DNA from: Oceanospirillaceae bacterium
GTDB taxonomy: Bacteria > Pseudomonadota > Gammaproteobacteria > Pseudomonadales > Balneatricaceae
Length of the DNA stretch: 64,000 nucleotides
NCBI GenBank assembly: GCA_013373085.1
Contig: JABXIM010000036.1
Coordinates: forward strand, 62,001 to 126,000
Direction: 5' to 3'
Position numbers and translations under genes: made by a program. This document shows positions 39,135 to 48,726 of the stretch, piece after piece (within the stretch, counting starts at the first letter, position 1; every line of letters starts with the position of its first letter). The notes beneath the pieces are model-generated. The model searched no databases. It was not told the DNA's origin and saw only the letters and a list, made by a program, of their open reading frames with translations.

Positions 39135-41212
39135 TGGCAAAAGATTTCCTATTTGAGCTCGGCACCGAAGAACTGCCGCCCAAGGCACTGCTGAGCCTGT
39201 CCAACGCGCTGGAGGCCGAAATCCGCAGCGGTATCGAAGCCGTGCTCGGCAGTCAGGCGGCCGAGCTGCTGGCGCCGGCCCGCTTCCGCGCTTTTGCCGC
39301 GCCGCGCCGACTGGCACTGCTGGTCGAACAGCTGTGTACCGAAGTCCCGGCCAGCGTGTTTTTCGTCCAGGGTCCCCCGGCACGCATCGCCTTCGACGCC
39401 GACGGCAAGCCGAGCAAGGCGCTTGAAGGCTTCGCCCGCAAGTGCGGCGCCAGCGTCGAAGCCCTCGAAGAGATCGACGGCAAGATGTGCTACCGCCAGG
39501 AAACCGCTGCCAAACCGCTGGCGGACGAGCTACCGGCCATCGTTCAGCACGCGCTGGACAAGTTACCGATTCCGAAGCGCATGCGCTGGGGCGCATCCCG
39601 CACCGAGTTCGTGCGCCCGGTGAAATGGGTCTGCATGCTGTTTGGCGACGAGGTCATCGACTGCGCCATCGCAGGTCTGCGGGCCGGCCGCAAAACGCGC
39701 GGTCACCGCTTCCATTACAACCATGATATTGAGCTGATCGCGCCTGCAGAGTACGAGCGCGTTCTGCGCGAGAATGGCCACGTGATCACCGACTTCGCCG
39801 AGCGCCGCGAGCTGATTCGCAGCCAGCTGCTGGCCGAAGCCGAAAAGGTCGGCGGCGAAGTCGTTATCGATCCAGACCTGCTCGACGAAGTCACCGCGCT
39901 GAACGAGTGGCCGGTGGCCCTGACCGGGCGTTTCGAGGAGCGCTTCCTCGCCGTGCCCGCGCAGGCGCTGATTTCCACCATGGCCGACAACCAGAAGTAC
40001 TTCCACCTGCTGAACGGGCAGGGCGGGCTGATGCCGTACTTCATCACGGTCGCCAACATCGCCTCCAAAGAGCCGCAGCAGATCATCGACGGTAACGAGA
40101 AGGTTATTCGCCCGCGTCTCGCCGACGCTGCGTTCTTCTTCGAGACCGACAAGAAGACATCGCTGGAAGCCCGCGTGGAAAAGCTCAAAGCCATCGTTTT
40201 CCAGAAAGACCTTGGCAGCGTCTACGACAAGACCGAGCGCGTCGCCAAGCTCGCCACCGTGATCGCCGAGAGCATCGGCGGTTCGCCCGCCTGGGCCGAG
40301 CGTGCCGCGCGCCTGTCGAAGTCCGACCTGGTCACCGATATGGTGCTGGAGTTCCCGGAGCTGCAGGGCCTGATGGGCTACCACTACGCGCTAAACGATG
40401 GCGAAGCGGAAGAGGTCGCGCTGGCGCAGGACGAGCAGTACATGCCGCGCTTCGCCGGCGATCGCCTTCCGGAAACCCTGACCGGCGCCGCCGTCGCCAT
40501 CGCTGACCGCCTGGATACCCTGGTCGGTCTATTCGGCATCGATCAGCCGCCGACCGGTTCCAAAGACCCATTCGCACTGCGTCGTGCCACCCTGGGCGTG
40601 CTGCGCATCATCGTCGAGAAGGAACTCAACCTGGATCTGCAGACGCTGCTGAAAGTCGCCGCAGACAGCCACACCAGCCTGTCCGCACGCGATGGCGTCG
40701 AAGGCCGGGTGCTGGACTTCATGCTCGAGCGTTTCCGCGCCTGGTACGAGGATGCCGGCATTCCGGTCGAAACTTTCCTGGCGGTACACGCCCTGCGTCC
40801 GACCCGCCCGCTCGATTTCGATCGCCGCGTGCGCGCGGTCGCGCACTTCCGTTCGCTGCCCGAAGCAGACGCCCTGGCAGCCGGTAACAAGCGCGTCAGC
40901 AACATCCTCGGCAAGCAGGCAATACCGGCCGGCAGTCTGGTCGACGAAGCCTTGCTGCAGGAGGATGCGGAAAAGGCACTGGCTGAGCGGGTCAAGGTGC
41001 TGCAGGTCGAACTGCAGCCGGCCTTTGGCCGCGGCGATTATCAGTTCGCGCTGGAGAAGCTCGCGAGCTTGCGCGAGGTTGTCGACCGCTTCTTCGACGA
41101 AGTGATGGTTATGGCCGATGACGAAGCGATACGCAATAACCGCATCGCTCTGTTGTCGCAGCTGCGCGCGCTCTTCCTCGGTATCGCTGACATCTCGGTA
41201 ATCGGAAGCTAA
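39134..41212 (+). CDS. glyS: Glycyl-tRNA synthetase beta subunit
   Basis: 692 residues, matching GlyS. Family motifs include FLFELGTEELPPKAL, PKRMRWGASRTEFVRPVKWV, HRFHYNHDI and FDRRVRAVAHFR; the C-terminal region is the anticodon-binding part. It binds tRNA-Gly and completes the heterotetramer with GlyQ. One-base overlap with glyQ; a clear terminator follows 23 bp after the stop. Confidence 0.97.
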   Translation: MAKDFLFELGTEELPPKALLSLSNALEAEIRSGIEAVLGSQAAELLAPARFRAFAAPRRLALLVEQLCTEVPASVFFVQGPPARIAFDADGKPSKALEGFARKCGASVEALEEIDGKMCYRQETAAKPLADELPAIVQHALDKLPIPKRMRWGASRTEFVRPVKWVCMLFGDEVIDCAIAGLRAGRKTRGHRFHYNHDIELIAPAEYERVLRENGHVITDFAERRELIRSQLLAEAEKVGGEVVIDPDLLDEVTALNEWPVALTGRFEERFLAVPAQALISTMADNQKYFHLLNGQGGLMPYFITVANIASKEPQQIIDGNEKVIRPRLADAAFFFETDKKTSLEARVEKLKAIVFQKDLGSVYDKTERVAKLATVIAESIGGSPAWAERAARLSKSDLVTDMVLEFPELQGLMGYHYALNDGEAEEVALAQDEQYMPRFAGDRLPETLTGAAVAIADRLDTLVGLFGIDQPPTGSKDPFALRRATLGVLRIIVEKELNLDLQTLLKVAADSHTSLSARDGVEGRVLDFMLERFRAWYEDAGIPVETFLAVHALRPTRPLDFDRRVRAVAHFRSLPEADALAAGNKRVSNILGKQAIPAGSLVDEALLQEDAEKALAERVKVLQVELQPAFGRGDYQFALEKLASLREVVDRFFDEVMVMADDEAIRNNRIALLSQLRALFLGIADISVIGS

Positions 41213-41235
41213 TCGCCATCGAGACCTGAACGACA

Positions 41236-41264
41236 GAACCCGCCAATCGGCGGGTTCTTTTTTT
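41236..41264 (+). terminator. Intrinsic terminator of glyQS
   Basis: Perfect 9-bp stem GAACCCGCC / GGCGGGTTC with AATC loop, followed by seven T residues. Confidence 0.92.
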
Positions 41265-41286
41265 GGGGATCAGGTTACCCGCGCTG

Positions 41287-41378
41287 TTGTAGGGTGGGTA
41301 CAGGATCGGTGGTCGCAACTCATCCCAACCAAAATCAGTCGATCTGTTCCGCAACCGATATGATCGACCCCATCCTTC
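41287..41378. repeat. Intergenic repeat of the GTAGGATGGG family, copy 3
   Basis: Starts TTGTAGGGTGGGT just after the glyS terminator and ends near ACCCCATCC. It is preceded by GCGCTG, much like the GCG before copy 1 at 7503. Shorter than the other two copies. Confidence 0.5.
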
Positions 41379-41396
41379 CGGCAGCGGCTCGATTTA

Positions 41397-41412
41397 AGTT
41401 CCACGTGGAACA
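41397..41412. promoter_or_regulatory. parS-like centromere site 1
   Basis: AGTTCCACGTGGAACA matches the pseudomonad parS consensus TGTTCCACGTGGAACA at 15 of 16 positions. The 14-bp core GTTCCACGTGGAAC is a perfect palindrome. It lies 11 bp beyond the stop codon of the EamA gene. parAB is not in this window. Confidence 0.88.
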
Positions 41413-41423
41413 TCCGACCGGCT

Positions 41424-42344
41424 TCAAGCGCCGCATGAACCGCGGAGCTGCCGTTGACGAGAGAAGCTGTCGGTAGGCAGGTTCCCAATTAGAGCCCCCA
41501 GAAACACCAACACCATGCTGGACATCAACACTACGGTCAGGGGCTCACCGAACAGCGGCACCGCCAAGCCGCCGGCGAATACCGGCACCAGCGCCATCAG
41601 CCCGCCCATGCGAGTTGCACCAAGCGACTGTACCGCCCTTACGTAACAGATCATCTGAACGATAGTTGCCAGCAACCCCTGGTAGAGGACCTGAGTCACG
41701 AGCATTTCCACGGCAACCTGATCCAGCGATGACGGCATCCAAAGCACGTAAACGGGAAGGTAGAGCAGGGCGGTGACCACGACGACGCCGACAGTTGCAT
41801 GCCAGGCGTCAATCGACCAGCTTCGCAGCAAGGCTGTATAAATCGCCCAGCATAGGCACGCGATCACGAAGCAGATGTCGCCGCGCCAGTAATCGGAACT
41901 TCCCAGCAGCGTATCGAACAACAGCACCATGATACCGACGCTGCTGATGGCGATCCCCAGCCAGGCTCGTGCCGGCTTGCGCTCACCGGCGAGCAACACT
42001 GCCGACACCGCGATCATGATCGGCATCAGGCCCGGAAGCAGCAAGGCCGCGTGGGTCGCCGGCGCACGTTCGAAACCACTGTAGACAAACAACCCGTATC
42101 CCAGTCCACCGACCAGGCCCAGTACCAGCACGCGCACGTCGGCAAGCTTGCGGCGTAGACGCCAGGCCAGCGGAAGCAGCATCAGGAAGGCCGAACCAAA
42201 GCGCAATGCGAGCATGTCCGGCATCGCCAGAGCGGCCAGCGTGCCGGCGCGGGAAATGAGGATAAAACCGGTCCAGATCGCAATAGCCGCCAGTGCGTAA
42301 GCGATACCATTGACCGTGGATTGCCGCTCGACACCAGCGTTCAT
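41424..42344 (-). CDS. EamA-family (DMT) transporter
   Basis: 306 residues with about ten helices in two EamA repeats (first AYALAAIAIWTGFILISRAG; second DICFVIACLCWAIYTALLRS). Such proteins export amino acids or other metabolites. It is divergent from a LysR gene with a 117-bp gap that holds a 9-bp perfect inverted repeat, so the LysR protein probably controls it. Confidence 0.88.
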   Translation of the reverse strand: MNAGVERQSTVNGIAYALAAIAIWTGFILISRAGTLAALAMPDMLALRFGSAFLMLLPLAWRLRRKLADVRVLVLGLVGGLGYGLFVYSGFERAPATHAALLLPGLMPIMIAVSAVLLAGERKPARAWLGIAISSVGIMVLLFDTLLGSSDYWRGDICFVIACLCWAIYTALLRSWSIDAWHATVGVVVVTALLYLPVYVLWMPSSLDQVAVEMLVTQVLYQGLLATIVQMICYVRAVQSLGATRMGGLMALVPVFAGGLAVPLFGEPLTVVLMSSMVLVFLGALIGNLPTDSFSRQRQLRGSCGA

Positions 42345-42398
42345 GTTTAGACCTCTTCAGTTGATTGTCGAATTGGCGCTAGAATACCCTCGACAGGC

Positions 42399-42447
42399 TT
42401 TCACTAATAACGAATAATAAAGAAATAAATTTTCTCTTTTAGTGAAA
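42399..42447. promoter_or_regulatory. 9-bp inverted repeat in the EamA/LysR divergent region
   Basis: TTTCACTAA (42399-42407) and TTAGTGAAA (42439-42447) are perfect inverted arms separated by 31 very AT-rich bases. The right arm ends 14 bp before the LysR start codon. It may be the LysR operator, or a hairpin in the LysR leader. Confidence 0.45.
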
Positions 42448-42461
42448 TACAGAGTAGCCCT

Positions 42462-43343
42462 ATGGATATCTCAGACCTGCAGGTATTCAAGGCCGTCGTC
42501 GAAGCGGGCGGCATTTCCCGCGCCGCCGAGCAGCTGCACCGGGTTCCATCCAATGTGACGACACGTATACAGAAGCTGGAGGAATCGCTGGGGCTGGCGC
42601 TGTTTAACCGGGAGCGCAACAGGCTTCGGATAACCCCGGCGGGTACCCGCCTGCTGGCCTATGCCGAGCAAATGCTGCAATTGCGACAACAGGCACTGGA
42701 TGACCTCACCAGCCCGGTACCCGCCGGTACCTTGCGTCTTGGCTCGATGGAAAGTACCGCTGCCGCGCGTCTCCCATCCATACTGGTGGATTTCCATGCG
42801 CGCTTCGACAAAGTCGAACTGGAGCTCGCAACCGGCGCGTCGGGACCTTTGGTGGATCGTGTACTGCAGGGGAAGCTGGACGTGGCACTGGTCGCTGACC
42901 CGGTGGACGATCACAGGCTACTGCGCCTGCCCTGTTTTGAGGAGCAGCTGGTGGTGGTCAAGCCGGCATCGCTCGCTCATACACGCGGCCCCGGACAGCT
43001 GCCGGAACCCTTGACCGTCGTCGGCTTTACCCAGGGCTGCTCCTATCGCGACCGCATCGAACGCTGGCTCGCCACCGCGCACCGACGTTGCGATCGCCTG
43101 ATCGAGATTCCCAGCCATCACACCATGCTCGCCTGTGTCCTCGCCGGGATGGGGGTCGCGATGGTGCCGAAATCGGTGCTGGCGCTGCACCCGACAATTA
43201 CGGGTCTGTCGCTGGAAGACCCCGATACAGAAATCGCCGAGGCGACCACCTACCTGGTTTGGCGTCGCGATTCAGCTTTGCCGGCAATCACGGCCTTGCG
43301 AGACATTCTCGCTAAGCCCACCGGGGCTCAGACTTCAAGGTAG
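42462..43343 (+). CDS. LysR-family transcriptional regulator
   Basis: 293 residues. N-terminal HTH (LQVFKAVVEAGGISRAAEQL, PSNVTTRIQKLEESLGLALF) and an effector domain from about residue 88 (AGTLRLGSMESTAAARLPSI). It resembles regulators that control a divergent exporter, and the neighbour is such an exporter. The 3' end overlaps the convergent carboxypeptidase gene by 16 bp. Confidence 0.9.
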   Translation: MDISDLQVFKAVVEAGGISRAAEQLHRVPSNVTTRIQKLEESLGLALFNRERNRLRITPAGTRLLAYAEQMLQLRQQALDDLTSPVPAGTLRLGSMESTAAARLPSILVDFHARFDKVELELATGASGPLVDRVLQGKLDVALVADPVDDHRLLRLPCFEEQLVVVKPASLAHTRGPGQLPEPLTVVGFTQGCSYRDRIERWLATAHRRCDRLIEIPSHHTMLACVLAGMGVAMVPKSVLALHPTITGLSLEDPDTEIAEATTYLVWRRDSALPAITALRDILAKPTGAQTSR

Positions 43344-44821
43344 CGCCTTTCCAGATGACGCCGGAACCAGTCGGGATTGAGCGGTTCGCCAGTTGCCTGC
43401 TGCAGCAACTCGCCGGTCTCCAGCAGGCACCCGTGACGCCAAACTCGCTCCCTCAACCAGGTCGTCAGAGGCATGAAGTCACCCTCACGTAAGCATTCAT
43501 CGAGGTCCGGAAGATCACGTTTCAACGCCCCGAACAGTTGCGCCGCATAGAGAGCACCCAGGGTATAAGTGGGGAAATAGCCGAAGCCGCCGTCCGTCCA
43601 GTGAATGTCCTGCATGCACCCGTCGCGGTAATTTCCCGCGGTCGAGATTCCCAGCCAGGTCTCCATCTTCTGCGTCCAGAGTTCGGGGATGTCATCCACC
43701 TCGAGTTCACCCTCGATCAGCCTCCGTTCAATTTCATACCGCAGGATAATGTGGAAGGGGTAGGTGACCTCGTCGGCATCGACCCGGATCAGCCCTGGCT
43801 GCACTCTGGTAAATAGGCGACAGAGATTGTCCCCGTCCAGATACGCCTGGTGACCCGTACCGAATGCCTCAACCAGCAGCGGAGAAAGCCAGTGCAGAAA
43901 GGCGGGATGCCGTGCCAGCTGCATCTCGAACAGCAAGCTCTGACTTTCGTGCACAGCCATCGATCGCGCTTCGCCTGCCGGCAGGCCGAGCCACTCTGCC
44001 GGCAGGTTCTGCTCGTAGCAGCCGTGCCCGGTTTCGTGAATAACGCCCATCAGGCTGCCGGTGAAGTCGTCGTCGGTATAGCGTGTGGTGATACGCACGT
44101 CCTCCGGCACGCCACCACAAAAAGGATGCACACTGACGTCGAGCCGGCCACGGTCGAAGTCGAAGCCCAGCTTCGACATAACCTTGAGCCCAAGCTGACG
44201 CTGAGCCTCCGTCGCAAAGCGGCCATTCGACAACACATAGGGCTCGGCAGCCTGCCGCTCCACCACCTGCTGGCACAATTCCGGCAGCCAGGTGGTGATA
44301 TCGCCAAACAGGGCGTCGAGCTTGTGCGATGTCATTCCCGGCTCGTAAAGATCGAGCAAACTGTCGTAACGGCCACAGCCCTGATGCTCGCCCCGTACCG
44401 ACGCCTCCTCGCGGCTCAGCCGCACCACCTCGCGCAGGTTTGGCAGAAATCCGGACCAGTCGTTCTGTCGACGCTGCTCGCGCCAGGCATGTTCGCAGCG
44501 GGCACCGGCGAGGGACTGTGCCTCGACCAGCCTATCGGGGAGCGCAGCAGCGCGGTTCCAGGCCCGCTTCATTTCGCGCAGATTGGCGTGTTGCGACAGA
44601 TCGAGTGGCTCTTCTGCAGCCAGGCTCAGCCAGTCATCCATCTCCGGCGCGGTCAGTTGCCGGTGCTCCAGCAAGGCCAGCTCCGCCAGTGCCTGACTGC
44701 GTGCCTCGTTGCTTCCGGACGGCATCATGGTAGCCTGATCCCAGTGGCAGATAGCCGCCAGATGCCCGAAGCGATGGAGCATCCGGAAGCGCTCGCAAAG
44801 TTGCTGGTAAGCGGAAGTCAT
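43328..44821 (-). CDS. Thermostable carboxypeptidase (M32, Taq family)
   Basis: 497 residues from the ATG at 44821, preceded by a strong GAGAGGAAA; a longer in-frame reading adds 18 residues but lacks an RBS. The M32 zinc site is HETGHGCYEQN, with the family signature NRFATE-like GRFATEAQRQLG, DVSVHPFCGGVPEDVRITTR and SLLFEMQLARHPAFLHW. Removes C-terminal residues with broad specificity in the cytoplasm. Convergent overlap with the LysR gene. Confidence 0.94.
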   Translation of the reverse strand: MTSAYQQLCERFRMLHRFGHLAAICHWDQATMMPSGSNEARSQALAELALLEHRQLTAPEMDDWLSLAAEEPLDLSQHANLREMKRAWNRAAALPDRLVEAQSLAGARCEHAWREQRRQNDWSGFLPNLREVVRLSREEASVRGEHQGCGRYDSLLDLYEPGMTSHKLDALFGDITTWLPELCQQVVERQAAEPYVLSNGRFATEAQRQLGLKVMSKLGFDFDRGRLDVSVHPFCGGVPEDVRITTRYTDDDFTGSLMGVIHETGHGCYEQNLPAEWLGLPAGEARSMAVHESQSLLFEMQLARHPAFLHWLSPLLVEAFGTGHQAYLDGDNLCRLFTRVQPGLIRVDADEVTYPFHIILRYEIERRLIEGELEVDDIPELWTQKMETWLGISTAGNYRDGCMQDIHWTDGGFGYFPTYTLGALYAAQLFGALKRDLPDLDECLREGDFMPLTTWLRERVWRHGCLLETGELLQQATGEPLNPDWFRRHLERRYLEV

Positions 44822-45004
44822 GGATTTCCTCTCTGGTGCCGTAACGCTCGCGCCGTGACGGTGGGCAAGCGTCATTGCTTTCGGTCATACTCTGAGGCCG
44901 GGGCGCCCCTGTGCTCCATTCAAGTCTAGCCGAGCACGGACATGGCGATTGCCTGCCGTATTCCCTGCGCGGACCGCTCTATCTCTCAACGGAAAGGAGT
45001 TCCC

Positions 45005-45952
<948 letters not shown>

Positions 45953-45962
45953 CAAACCTGCA

Positions 45963-45978
45963 GGTTCCACGTGGAACA
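45963..45978. promoter_or_regulatory. parS-like centromere site 2
   Basis: GGTTCCACGTGGAACA, 15 of 16 positions of the consensus TGTTCCACGTGGAACA, with the same perfect 14-bp core as site 1. It lies between the DUF808 stop and a bidirectional terminator, 4.6 kb from site 1. Confidence 0.88.
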
Positions 45979-45988
45979 CCGACATGAG

Positions 45989-46024
45989 AAAAAGGGCTGT
46001 GATACGACAGCCCTTTTGTTTTTG
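45989..46024. terminator. Bidirectional intrinsic terminator
   Basis: Stem AAAAGGGCTGT / ACAGCCCTTTT with a GATACG loop, A-run on the left and T-rich tail on the right. It serves both the DUF808 gene and the convergent dioxygenase gene. Confidence 0.9.
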
Positions 46025-46036
46025 TAACGCACAGCC

Positions 46037-47035
46037 TTAGCCGCGGTTACCGAAGTTGGCCTCGATTCGCTGACGCAGATAATCCGCCGCGGTGATCGGC
46101 GGGTACTTGCCTTTAGGCCCCTCGATGACCACATCTTTGTTGGCCTGGCAAAAATAGGCGAGGCTGAAGCGGGCACCGGTATATTCGCCGGTCTCGGGCA
46201 TCCGCACCCGGTGCAAGGTGGACTTGAGCGCGTCATCGCTCCAGCGCATCAGCATATCGCCGATATTGCAGGTGATGATCCCGGTGTCCGGTTGCACGCT
46301 GGTCCACTCGTTGGAACCCGCCTCCTTGCCGGGGCACAGCTGGAGCCCACCCTGACCGGTTTGTTGAAAAACCATCGTCAGGCAGTCGAAGTCGGTATGC
46401 GCACCGGCACGCCAGTAACCCTCTTCGGGCCGGTATTGAGGCGGCAGAGCATAGTAATGCAACAGTCGGAGCGTGCTCTGATAGGTCTCGCTCGCCGGAT
46501 CGTGTGCCCGGGTGAAGAAGTTTCGTTCGAAGCCGAGCCGGTCGGCAAAGCACGACATGACCTTCATGCCCAGGTCATGACAGCGAGCCTCGAACCTCAG
46601 CATCTCGTGCTGGAATCCGCCCAGCACTTCCCGTTCCGGCCAGAGGCCCTCCATGCGTGGCAGCGTGACCTGGTAGGACTCCTTCTGATCCGCGGTGCCG
46701 GTAGAAGGCCGGATCTGCGCCCGGGTTTCCCAGCCTGCGTTCTGGCCGTCACGCAGCGGGTAACGAGCCTTGGTTTCCTCGGGCAGCCCGAAGAACTGCT
46801 CGGCCATCGAGAATGCGTCCCGGATATGGCCGATCTCTATACCGTGATTCACCAGCTGGAAGAAACCGATATCGGCAGCGGCCTCCCACAGCTGTTCCGT
46901 AATTTCATCGCGCCGGGCATCGAAGTCCGAAAGGTCGATCAGCGGTACTTCCCGCTGCCGCTCCTGACCGCGTTGCCCGAGGGTCAATTCGAGATTGAGT
47001 TCGTCCAGTGCATAGGCACTTGTCTGTTTCAGCAT
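46037..47035 (-). CDS. Isopenicillin-N-synthase-like 2-oxoglutarate/Fe(II) dioxygenase
   Basis: 332 residues. An N-terminal DIOX_N-type segment (VPLIDLSDFDARRDEITEQL, FFQLVNHGI) and the double-stranded beta-helix with iron ligands H213 and D215 (GAHTDFDCL) and H275 (STLHRV), and the 2OG-binding RxS (R289-F-S291). All catalytic residues are present. The ATG is preceded by AGGAG. It lies after the ABC permease gene but has its own NMT1-motif-like riboswitch 55 nt upstream of the start, so it should respond to the same purine signal as the transporter and amidohydrolase. A purine or purine-derived substrate is inferred from that context; the family alone does not define it. Confidence 0.85.
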   Translation of the reverse strand: MLKQTSAYALDELNLELTLGQRGQERQREVPLIDLSDFDARRDEITEQLWEAAADIGFFQLVNHGIEIGHIRDAFSMAEQFFGLPEETKARYPLRDGQNAGWETRAQIRPSTGTADQKESYQVTLPRMEGLWPEREVLGGFQHEMLRFEARCHDLGMKVMSCFADRLGFERNFFTRAHDPASETYQSTLRLLHYYALPPQYRPEEGYWRAGAHTDFDCLTMVFQQTGQGGLQLCPGKEAGSNEWTSVQPDTGIITCNIGDMLMRWSDDALKSTLHRVRMPETGEYTGARFSLAYFCQANKDVVIEGPKGKYPPITAADYLRQRIEANFGNRG

Positions 47036-47080
47036 TCTAACTCTCCTGATTATCTTGGCAGTGACCCCGCAGGGGCAGCC
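47036..47080 (-). other. Leader hairpin between riboswitch and dioxygenase RBS
   Basis: On the minus strand the leader contains TTGGC and CCCC-TGC-GGGG with closing GCCAA, a stable hairpin of about 28 nt placed between the riboswitch and the AGGAG of the dioxygenase gene. There is no U-run, so if it is part of the switch it would act on translation or RNA decay, not on termination. Confidence 0.35.
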
Positions 47081-47090
47081 AACGGTTAAT

Positions 47091-47130
47091 CAGAGCAATG
47101 ACCCGGTTCATCCTGTCAGCTTCTACTCTG
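47091..47130 (-). ncRNA. NMT1-motif (xanthine-I) riboswitch candidate, dioxygenase leader
   Basis: On the minus strand: closing stem CAGAG / CTCTG, then GTAGAAGC, a short inner stem-loop and the 3' strand CCGGGTCATTGCTCTG. These are the invariant-looking blocks (GAGTAGAAGC and CATTGCTC) seen in two other leaders of this locus at 49863 and 51515. The order of blocks matches my memory of the NMT1 motif, which binds xanthine and uric acid. Its inner stem is the weakest of the three copies. Confidence 0.7.
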
Positions 47131-47175
47131 CTACGACTTCCGGCACCGCCGGAAAGGTATTGCGACATCAGCTGC

Positions 47176-48003
47176 TCAATGCTGCCTGGTCTCCAACAAG
47201 CTCCACGGAAACAGGCGCTTTTGAATCAACTGCACCAGCCTGAACAGCAGCAGGCTCACCGCCGACAGGAAGAAGAGCCCGGCAAAAGCCTGAGGGATCT
47301 TGAAGTAGGAAGTGGAGAACTGCACGAAGTAGCCGAGTCCCTGTTCGGCCGCCACGAACTCGGCCACCACGGCACCGATGATCGAAAGCGTTATCGCGAC
47401 CTTGAGGCCACTGAACAGGTGCGGTACCGCATAGGGCAGACGGATCTGCCAGATCTCGCGACTGCCCCTGGCCCTGAGCGAGCGTGACAGCTCGATCAGT
47501 TCCGGCGGCGTCGACATCATGCCGGTGGTCGCCGCGACCACGATCGGGAAAAAGCTGATCAGGCAGGTGATCAGGATGCGCGGCGCATCGCCGGTCCCCA
47601 GGATCACGATGATCAGCGGAGCAACGGCGACGATCGGCGTCGACTGGACCACGACCAGAGCGGGGTAGAGCGTGCGGGACAGGTAGCTCGAACGCACCAT
47701 GCCAATTGCCAGCGGCAGGCTCACGGCGATCGAAATCAGGAAGCCGAGCAGGGCGACCCTCAGCGTCGACCAAAGGTGCCCGAGCCAGCGCATCGCGTCG
47801 ACATCGGTGAAGGCCGCCAGTATGGCGCTCGGTGCGGGCAGCAGATACTCGGGCACCTCGCCGAGCCGGCAGCCGAGCTCCCAGGCCAGCAGAAAACTCA
47901 ACAGCGTGAGCAACGGCGCCTGTTTCGAAAGCAGCCGCGCACCCCGCTCAGGCCGCATGGTGCGGCCGGTAGATAAGGTCTCTGATTTGACTTGAGTATT
48001 CAT
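47176..48003 (-). CDS. ABC transporter permease (SsuC/TauC/ThiX type)
   Basis: 275 residues from the ATG at 48003, chosen because CAGGAGA precedes it; this makes it overlap the ATPase gene by 56 bp. About six helices and the BPD_transp_1 EAA-type loop (ELSRSLRARGSREIWQIRLP). It is the membrane channel of an NMT1-type importer with the ATPase and binding protein upstream. Substrate predicted from the riboswitch context to be a purine or purine derivative. Confidence 0.88.
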   Translation of the reverse strand: MNTQVKSETLSTGRTMRPERGARLLSKQAPLLTLLSFLLAWELGCRLGEVPEYLLPAPSAILAAFTDVDAMRWLGHLWSTLRVALLGFLISIAVSLPLAIGMVRSSYLSRTLYPALVVVQSTPIVAVAPLIIVILGTGDAPRILITCLISFFPIVVAATTGMMSTPPELIELSRSLRARGSREIWQIRLPYAVPHLFSGLKVAITLSIIGAVVAEFVAAEQGLGYFVQFSTSYFKIPQAFAGLFFLSAVSLLLFRLVQLIQKRLFPWSLLETRQH

Positions 48004-48724
48004 GGAAGCGTTTCTCCTGGATCGAAGCAACAGTGCGGGGACGGGGCAGGTCGATCGCGATATTCGAGACCAAGGTGCCCGGACGCTCGCTCATGACCAG
48101 TACACGGTCCGAGAGCAACACCGCTTCGGTAATGGAATGGGTGATGAAGAGCACCGTCTTGGGCCTTTCGTTCCAGATGCGCAGCAGCTCGAACCCCATC
48201 TCTTCGCGGCTCAATGCATCGAGCGCCGAGAAGGGTTCGTCCATCAGCAGCACATCGGGATCGAGCAGCAACGCCCGTGCGATACCGAGACGCTGCTGCA
48301 TGCCCCCCGACAACTCGCCGGGCATCCGGTCACAAAAGTCACCGAGGCCAACCATCGCGATCAGCTCCCGGGCACGTTCGTAGTCTGCCCGGGCGACCCG
48401 GCCGGTCTTGTGACGGACGGGGAAAACGACGTTCTCGAGCGCGTTCAGCCACGGCAGCAGGGTCGGCTTCTGGAACACGATACCCACCTCATCGCGGGGC
48501 TCGGTGACCGGCTGTCCGAACAGCGTCACCTGACCGCGGGTCGGCATCAGCAGCCCCGACAGCAGTCGCAGCAGGGTCGACTTCCCGCACCCGGACGGGC
48601 CGACGACTGCAACGAACTCGTGCCGGCCGATATCGAAGCTGACATCCTTCAGGGCCATCAGGCTGCTACCGTCGGGCCGGCTGAACACCTGGCTGATCTG
48701 CTCGAAACTGACGAATGGCTTCAT
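47948..48724 (-). CDS. ABC transporter ATP-binding protein (SsuB/TauB type)
   Basis: 258 residues with Walker A GPSGCGKST (about 41-49), Q-loop VFQKPTLLPW, signature LSGGMQQRLGIARALL, Walker B DVLLMDEPFSALD and switch His in ITHSITEAV. It follows the binding-protein gene by 2 bp. Closest in style to nitrate/sulfonate/taurine/thiamine-precursor importers. Confidence 0.93.
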   Translation of the reverse strand: MKPFVSFEQISQVFSRPDGSSLMALKDVSFDIGRHEFVAVVGPSGCGKSTLLRLLSGLLMPTRGQVTLFGQPVTEPRDEVGIVFQKPTLLPWLNALENVVFPVRHKTGRVARADYERARELIAMVGLGDFCDRMPGELSGGMQQRLGIARALLLDPDVLLMDEPFSALDALSREEMGFELLRIWNERPKTVLFITHSITEAVLLSDRVLVMSERPGTLVSNIAIDLPRPRTVASIQEKRFHEYSSQIRDLIYRPHHAA

Positions 48725-48726
48725 TT

